DNA from: Nageia nagi
Taxonomy: Eukaryota > Pinophyta
Assembly: GCA_050084985.1 (NCBI GenBank)
Contig: JBITNC010000001.1
Coordinates: 142,290,001-142,354,000, forward strand
Direction of reading: 5' to 3'
DNA: 64,000 nt
Shown: one piece after another, positions 58,588-64,000 of the stretch
Layout of the letters: each line of letters starts with the position of its first letter
How positions within the stretch are numbered: the first letter of the stretch is position 1
Translations under genes and position numbers: made by a program
The notes under the pieces: generated by a model
What the model saw: only the letters and a program-made list of their open reading frames with translations
Databases searched by the model: none
What the model was told of the DNA's origin: nothing

Positions 58588-59759
58588 TTATCTATAATAT
58601 AATTTTTGTCTCAATGGATCTATTTTAATTTTGCTTTTTTATCTCACATAGAAAAGATATTAATACCAAATGTAATAGAAAAATAATCGTACAAAGGAAA
58701 TAAAATACCACAAAAGAATTTACCAAATAGCTCTCTTTATCTCATGGAGTTGTAGTACATCCCTTGAACTCTCTCACTATTTTCAACACTTAGTATTTTT
58801 TTCCACACTTTTCACACTCTTCTCCCATGGAATAGCAAAAATCTAGACAAAAAAAATTAATACTCACTAGTCTTTCTTTTATAATTTTAAGGAAGCTAGG
58901 TTACAAAATTTAGTTTTAACAAACTAATTGGAATCCTACCTCATAGAGCTAATTTTGGTTTTGGCTAGCAACCAATCTTATCTCTTACTTGGCCTTCTCT
59001 AAGATAGCTATAACAAATAACAACTATGATTCTTTCTCACATTTGAAATAATACCAAACTCTTAAATATACCCCAACTCTTACAAATCATTATAAACAAT
59101 ATAATTTTTCACTCTTGCAAATTTAAAAATAGCTAAAACAAATGAATATTATCTCCCCTCCTTTGTTTTAGGTAAATAATAACAACATTCTAAAAAATAG
59201 TCTAATAATACTCAATATCCAAAAAATAGTCAAATATCAAATTAAACCCCAAATAGCATCAAATGGGCATTAAATGTGAAGGTTGGGGATCTAAATGGGT
59301 TTATTGGTCAATGGTTTCTAGTGGTGGGATTTTACTCTCCTTCACATGTAGGGTCTTAACCCTCTTTGATTAGTGCTTTTACCTTGTCGTTGGGTTCTCC
59401 TTCTCCCATGTGATTAGATTGGTAGTTTCTTCCTTTTTTAAAAAATGTTACCCCTTTTACCTTGTACTCTACCTAATGATGATGTGGCATAGTTGACCTC
59501 CATTTGACCATGCATTCTCCTCCTTGGATTTTTTATTTCCATCCATCACATTGGGCTTGTAATGTTTTATTTATTTTTTTGGCATTGTATTTTATTTTAA
59601 TTTTATAAATAAATACAAAAATATATAAAACTTTAAACCTTCATAATAGAAAATCTAGGATTCAATTTTTGAGTCATTGGAACCGATAAGTTCATATTGA
59701 AGAGCTTTACAATGTGGAATAATTATTTTTCTGAAATGAGACAATTAAAGTTTGGATCA
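58588..59759 (-). repeat. Gypsy-type 3' LTR (left)
   Basis: 1172 bp. It aligns with 61225-62443 throughout, with scattered substitutions and indels. Shared landmarks include cttgaactctctcactattttcaacacttag and ccatttg(a/t)ccatgcattc. Confidence 0.9.
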
Positions 59760-60089
59760 CTCCTCCCCATTAAGAGGAATTTTGGTCCCCAAAATTTTAA
59801 AAACTATGGTAAAATTGAGGAACCTCATTCCCCATCAGGGCTCCTTGCAAAATTGGCCTCCACAAACTTGTTGTGTTGAATATCCATGGACACCATGGCT
59901 TAAAACCAATAAAAAATTCATAAGAAAAATGATTCCCAAATGGATATGGATATGGAATTACCATTTTTCATACTATATTACTGGCGAGTTTTGCCTCATT
60001 TCATCTTTTTGCATGTGCATGGTTACTACCTCGGTATTCATAACACTTGGAAGCTTCAATCCTACACAAGCCAACTTCTCATAAATAAA

Positions 60090-61090
60090 GAAGAATATTC
60101 AATCTCATGATATTGTTCAAGTTCTACAAAATTGTAGCATTATTATTTTCTTTATCTCTCCCGTGATCAAACCACTTAGGTGCTTGTTCAAGATACATCA
60201 TCCAACACCCTTCTTTAACATGACCATCCTTATCATAGTAAGAATAATGTCCCTTATTTTTCTTATTCTCCTCCTTTGTGGAGGATGTAACAACTTTATC
60301 TTTTCCTTTAGTCTTGTATTGGTAGTCCTCTCGATCAAACCTTCCACTTTCCTCTAGATATTATGTTTGGACATATACTTCATCCAGATCTGTAGGCTTA
60401 AAAAGTAAAATGGTGTGATGAAGATAGCTATGAAGGCCTCCAATGTACTTCAATAATCATGCATTAGATTTCAAATACTCACCAAGCAAGGTAACTCTTT
60501 TCTTGAATTTAGTGCTATACTCTTGAATACTTTATCCTTTTGATTTCTTGAAATGGTACCACTCCATGGTTTGCTTTTGATGATGGCCAAGGGAGTAGAA
60601 CTAATCTTGAAGAAATTCTTTGAATGCACTCCATATTGTTACTGGTGATTATCAAAACTTGTGATGAAATCCAAATAGTCTTCCCACCAAACTAGAGCAT
60701 GTATCTCTAACTTTAGTGTAGCTATTTCAATTTTATTTGCATCACCTTCAATCTTCTAGACTCAAAAATAAGCTTCCATTTTCTTAAACTATTAGTTAAG
60801 CTTTTCAAGATCCATCTCTCTTCCAAATGATTTGATATTGAATTTCACCTCTAGCTTCAAGGGCAATCCTTTCTCAATTCAAGAACTCTCTCCAGTTATA
60901 TTCTCTTTACCTTTAGATCTATCATCTTGATTCTTTTCCAAATTTGCAATAGTATAAACCAAGTTACTCAATATCTCCTCAATCATCTTGAGTCTTTTTG
61001 AAAAATCCCCTTACATACGTACTTGGATTCATTTCTACCATTCTAGCTTCTCTTTGTTGCCTCAACAAATTCTTGATTCAATCTTAGGAT
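60090..61090 (-). pseudogene. Gag relic inside the gag-only element
   Basis: On the minus strand pieces such as KFNIKSFGREMDLEKLN, IATLKLEIHALVWWEDYLDF and SKPWSGTISRNQKDKV (about 60560-60870) match the capsid part of plant Ty3/gypsy gag (W-W-x-x-Y and the W-x-x-F/I-x-x box). Broken frames and stops follow toward 60100. No knuckle is readable with certainty, and no protease or RT is present. Confidence 0.6.
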
Positions 61091-61224
61091 CCTCTTCAAC
61101 AATCTCTCCTTCACCTTGTTTACTTTGGGATCTAGTAATCATGCAAAACAATTACAACCAAATAAAGCCTTGCAAAGATAGATTCAATAAATACCCATAA
61201 TAAAAAAATGCACTGATACCTATA

Positions 61225-62443
61225 TGATCCATAATATAATTTTTGTCTCAATGGATTTATTTTAATTTTGCTTTTTTAATCTCATGTAGAAAAGATATTA
61301 ATACCAAATATATTAGAAAAATAGTTGTACAAAGGAATTAAAATACCACACAAGAATTTACCAAAAGCTCTCTTTATTTCTTGAAGTTATAGTACATCCC
61401 TTGAACTCTCTCACTATTTTCAACACTTAGTACTTTTTTCCACACATTTCACAATCTCTTCTCCCATGGACTAGCGAAAATCTAGACTAAAAAATAATAA
61501 TACTCATTATTCTTCCTTTTATAATGTTAAGGAAGCTAGGTTACAAATTTTAGTTTTAAAAAAATAATTGGAATCCTACCTCTTAGAGATAATTTTGTTG
61601 TGGCCATCAACCAATGTTATCTCTTACTTAGCCTCCTCAAAGATAGTTATAACAAATAACAACTATGATTATTTCTCACCTTTGAAATAATACCAAATTC
61701 CTAAATATACCCAACTCTTACAAATCATTATAAATAATATAATTTACCAACTTGCAAATTTAAAAATAGCTCAAACAAATGAATATTATCTCCCCTCCTT
61801 TGTTTTAGGGAAATAATAACATTCTAGAAAAATAGTCTAATATTAATCAATACCTAAAAAATAATCAAATATCATATTAAACCCGAAATAGCATAAAATG
61901 GGAAGCTCCAATCTACTTCTGCCACTTGGCAATCTTTTGAATGGCATTGAATGTGAAGGTTGGTAAGCTAAATGGCTCTATTGGTTGGGGGCTTCTAGTA
62001 CAAAGCTTTTACTCTCCTTTGCATGTAGTTTAGGTGGGGTCTTAACCCCCTTTGATCGACACTTTCACCTTTTTGTTAGGTTCTCCTTCTCCCACATGAT
62101 TAGATTGGTAGCTTCTTCCTTTCTTTAAAATGCTTCCCCTTTTACCTTGTACTCTACACAGTGATGATGTGGCATAGTTGACCTCCATTTGTCCATGCAT
62201 TCCCCTCCTTAGATTATGTATTTACACCCATCTCATTGGGCTTCTAATGTTTTATTTATTTTTTTAGCATTGGATTTTACTTCAATTTTGTAAATAAATA
62301 CAAAAATATATCAAACTTCAAACCTTCACAATAGATAATCAAAGATTCAATTTTTTAAGTTGGTAAATTGACAAGTTCGATTGAAAAGATTTGCAATTTG
62401 GAATACTTATTTTGCTAAAATGAGATGATCAAATTTTGGATCA
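61225..62443 (-). repeat. Gypsy-type 5' LTR (right)
   Basis: 1219 bp, TGATCCATAATA...TTTTGGATCA, followed by the target duplication TCAAC. Confidence 0.9.
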
Positions 62444-62448
62444 TCAAC

Positions 62449-64000
62449 AAAGAATTATCCAAATGAAATATTGTGATCTATCATAGTATGATAAGTATGA
62501 CATGATTATACTTCATTAGCCTATTTTATAGGTCACCCTAATAATACTTCTTATAAAAATCATTTCCTTATGAGTATTCCCATATAGATAGGCCAATATG
62601 TGATTGAACATACCCTCATGAATGATAAAAAGGTTATTATTAATGGCAAAGAAGTGATTGAAGAAGCTACATGGAGAGAAATAAATTAGGCTTTGAAAAA
62701 GCCATTAGTGAGTTTTGTGTCAATCAAAGAGTCACTAAAGCAATCACAACATGTGATTTTGGCATTACACCTTCTATATGTCATAAATAATTATTTCCTA
62801 ATTATGGATGTAAGACCCAAAAATTATAGAAAAAACCAAGAAAGTCATATGTAAAGAGGTCTTATGTAAATAAGCCTAGCTAAAAGATAGCAAAATCCTA
62901 TTCCTACTATCCCAAAAAGAGATTTTTCCAAAAGGCCCCATAAGTTCAAAAAGAAAGATCAAGGAGTTGGTAGGAAAAATTATTTTAATTACGATGAGAA
63001 AGATCATTTTGCTTCAAGCTAGACAAATCCCAAAAAAAAAAAATCAAAGCAGTGATGCAAAGGATTAAAGAAATGAGAGGCAATTAGCCTACAAATTTTA
63101 ATGAATGGGATTTGTATTCTAATTATACTAAAGAAGAAGAATTCGATGTAAAGTTAGATTCTAGTGAGTATACAATAGCAAGTGAATCTGATGAGTCCTA
63201 TCAGTATGAATCTAAAATATAGTATAAATTAGCTTTGAATGATGAGTACCCTATTCAATATGGATATAAGATGAGAAGGTCATATCTCACTGATCCAAAA
63301 GAAAATGCAAGGTTTCCTCCAGATACTATTCAAAATCAAATTAGTTAGTGGGATAGAGCTCCTCTTAATGATTATGCCACAAAAATGCTTGAAGATCACA
63401 TAAAGGAATTGAAGCTCCATGATAATCCTCCTCAACTAGTAAGAGCTACTCCTCTCCCATCATACATAGAGATCATGGAAGAAGTATAGTTGAAGACACT
63501 TACAATCTTACAAGAAATTTAGAATCTCAAAAAGGAATTAAAGAGGATAAATAAGTTATAACAAAGAGTATATCAATTAGGAAAGGAAAAATCTAAGCTT
63601 TACTAGGAATTGCATCCAAGAACACATTGGACCCAAGGATCATCCAAAGATCATAGTGAATCAGACCTAGATTCAAATTCTACTGATGAAGATTAACTAA
63701 GTAGAATCTTGACTAAAGAACAAGTTGAAGTAGTTATTCCTAAGGATCCACTACCATCACTAGAAGAACTTGTAAATATTGAAATTTCAAAAGTTAAGCT
63801 TATGATAGCAAGCCTTAAGGAAATCAAAGTAGATGTGTTTTCCACTCCTATTTTAACCTAAGAGTTTATTGCATGCATATATATTGGTGCCATTGCTAGT
63901 ATTATTCATCCTCATTTTGTTCATCCTAGATGTGTTATTCCTTACCTTGGTATATTCAATTCCATTGATGGTTCTATGGTCTCAACTAAAGGGAAAGTTA
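62449..64000 (+). pseudogene. Endogenous pararetrovirus-like relic, right part: knuckle and protease-like region
   Basis: After the insertion the plus strand continues. At 62976-63020 a degenerate zinc knuckle reads NYFNYDEKDHFAS, with the two cysteines replaced by tyrosine. It is followed by a lysine-rich stretch and then an acidic, serine-rich region (about 63120-63230, DSSEYTIASESDESYQY). A proline-containing and coiled-coil-like segment (63400-63600) and a long open block (about 63700-63850) follow. Near the window end, IYIGAIASIIHP and SIDGSMVSTKGKV look like an aspartic protease whose catalytic Asp-Thr/Ser-Gly is damaged. Coat-protein knuckle followed by protease is the Caulimoviridae order, and RT would be expected beyond 64000. 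Stops recur, so the copy is inert. A gypsy origin cannot be excluded. Confidence 0.45.

Larger units (their letters stand above)
58588..62443 (-). mobile_element. Gag-only Ty3/gypsy-type LTR element with target duplication
   Basis: LTRs of about 1.2 kb (58588-59759 and 61225-62443) have terminal inverted bases TGATCCA...TGGATCA (the left copy starts TTATCTA). They are flanked by a perfect 5-bp target duplication TCAAC at 58583-58587 and 62444-62448. On the minus strand a purine tract GGGGAGGAG (59760-59768) precedes the 3' LTR, and TATAGGTATCAGTGCA (61209-61224) follows the 5' LTR as primer-binding site. The interior is only 1.47 kb and contains gag-like sequence without pol, so the element is an internal deletion or a non-autonomous type. 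It interrupts the pararetrovirus-like relic. Confidence 0.9.

Overview
The window looks like nuclear DNA of a seed plant with a large, transposon-rich genome. A conifer or other gymnosperm is my best guess, but that is an inference. The DNA is AT-rich and full of old, stop-ridden plant retrotransposons and a CACTA-type transposon. It carries a decayed PPR-DYW gene and one intact L-type lectin receptor kinase, and it has a 100-base N gap at 3637-3736. I see no tRNA, rRNA or CRISPR array. Nothing here is organised as a bacterial operon.

Left part (1-7,800): mostly AT-rich filler, with a LINE ORF1 relic on the minus strand (2.7-3.6 kb), splice-flanked exon-like pieces of unknown origin (3.9-4.5 kb), a roughly 490-bp tandem duplication (5.55-6.54 kb) and a short Ty3/gypsy protease relic (6.7-7.0 kb). 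From about 7.8 to 20.64 kb lies a decayed CACTA DNA transposon. It holds a TTAGGG-like array, a gene relic with 19-residue repeats and a PR/SET-like domain, and a Tnp2 transposase relic. A 4.3-kb element made of two 1.9-kb LTR-like repeats has landed inside it.

Middle part (20.7-50 kb): a PPR-DYW pseudogene (20.69-31.52 kb, plus strand) is split by an 8.3-kb Ty1/copia element (21605-29898, minus strand). That element has paired LTRs, a 5-bp target duplication, a primer-binding site and a polypurine tract. Two minisatellites follow. Next is a 6.0-kb Ty3/gypsy chromovirus (34485-40512, plus strand), again with LTRs and a 5-bp target duplication. Two further copia fragments on the minus strand (40.8-42.8 and 43.65-48.1 kb) come after it; the second carries foreign coding-like DNA where its integrase core should be.

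Right part (50-64 kb): the only intact gene is an intronless-CDS L-type lectin receptor-like kinase (50420-52432, plus strand). It has a signal peptide, legume-lectin domain, transmembrane helix and complete kinase catalytic motifs. After about 5 kb of AT-rich DNA comes a decayed coat-protein/protease-like region (57.4-64 kb, plus strand) that most resembles an endogenous plant pararetrovirus (Caulimoviridae-like). It is interrupted by a 3.9-kb gag-only gypsy element with 1.2-kb LTRs and a perfect 5-bp target duplication.

Overall the window is one live receptor kinase gene in a landscape of nested, ageing transposons. The least expected observation is the PR/SET-like domain relic beside the CACTA transposase.
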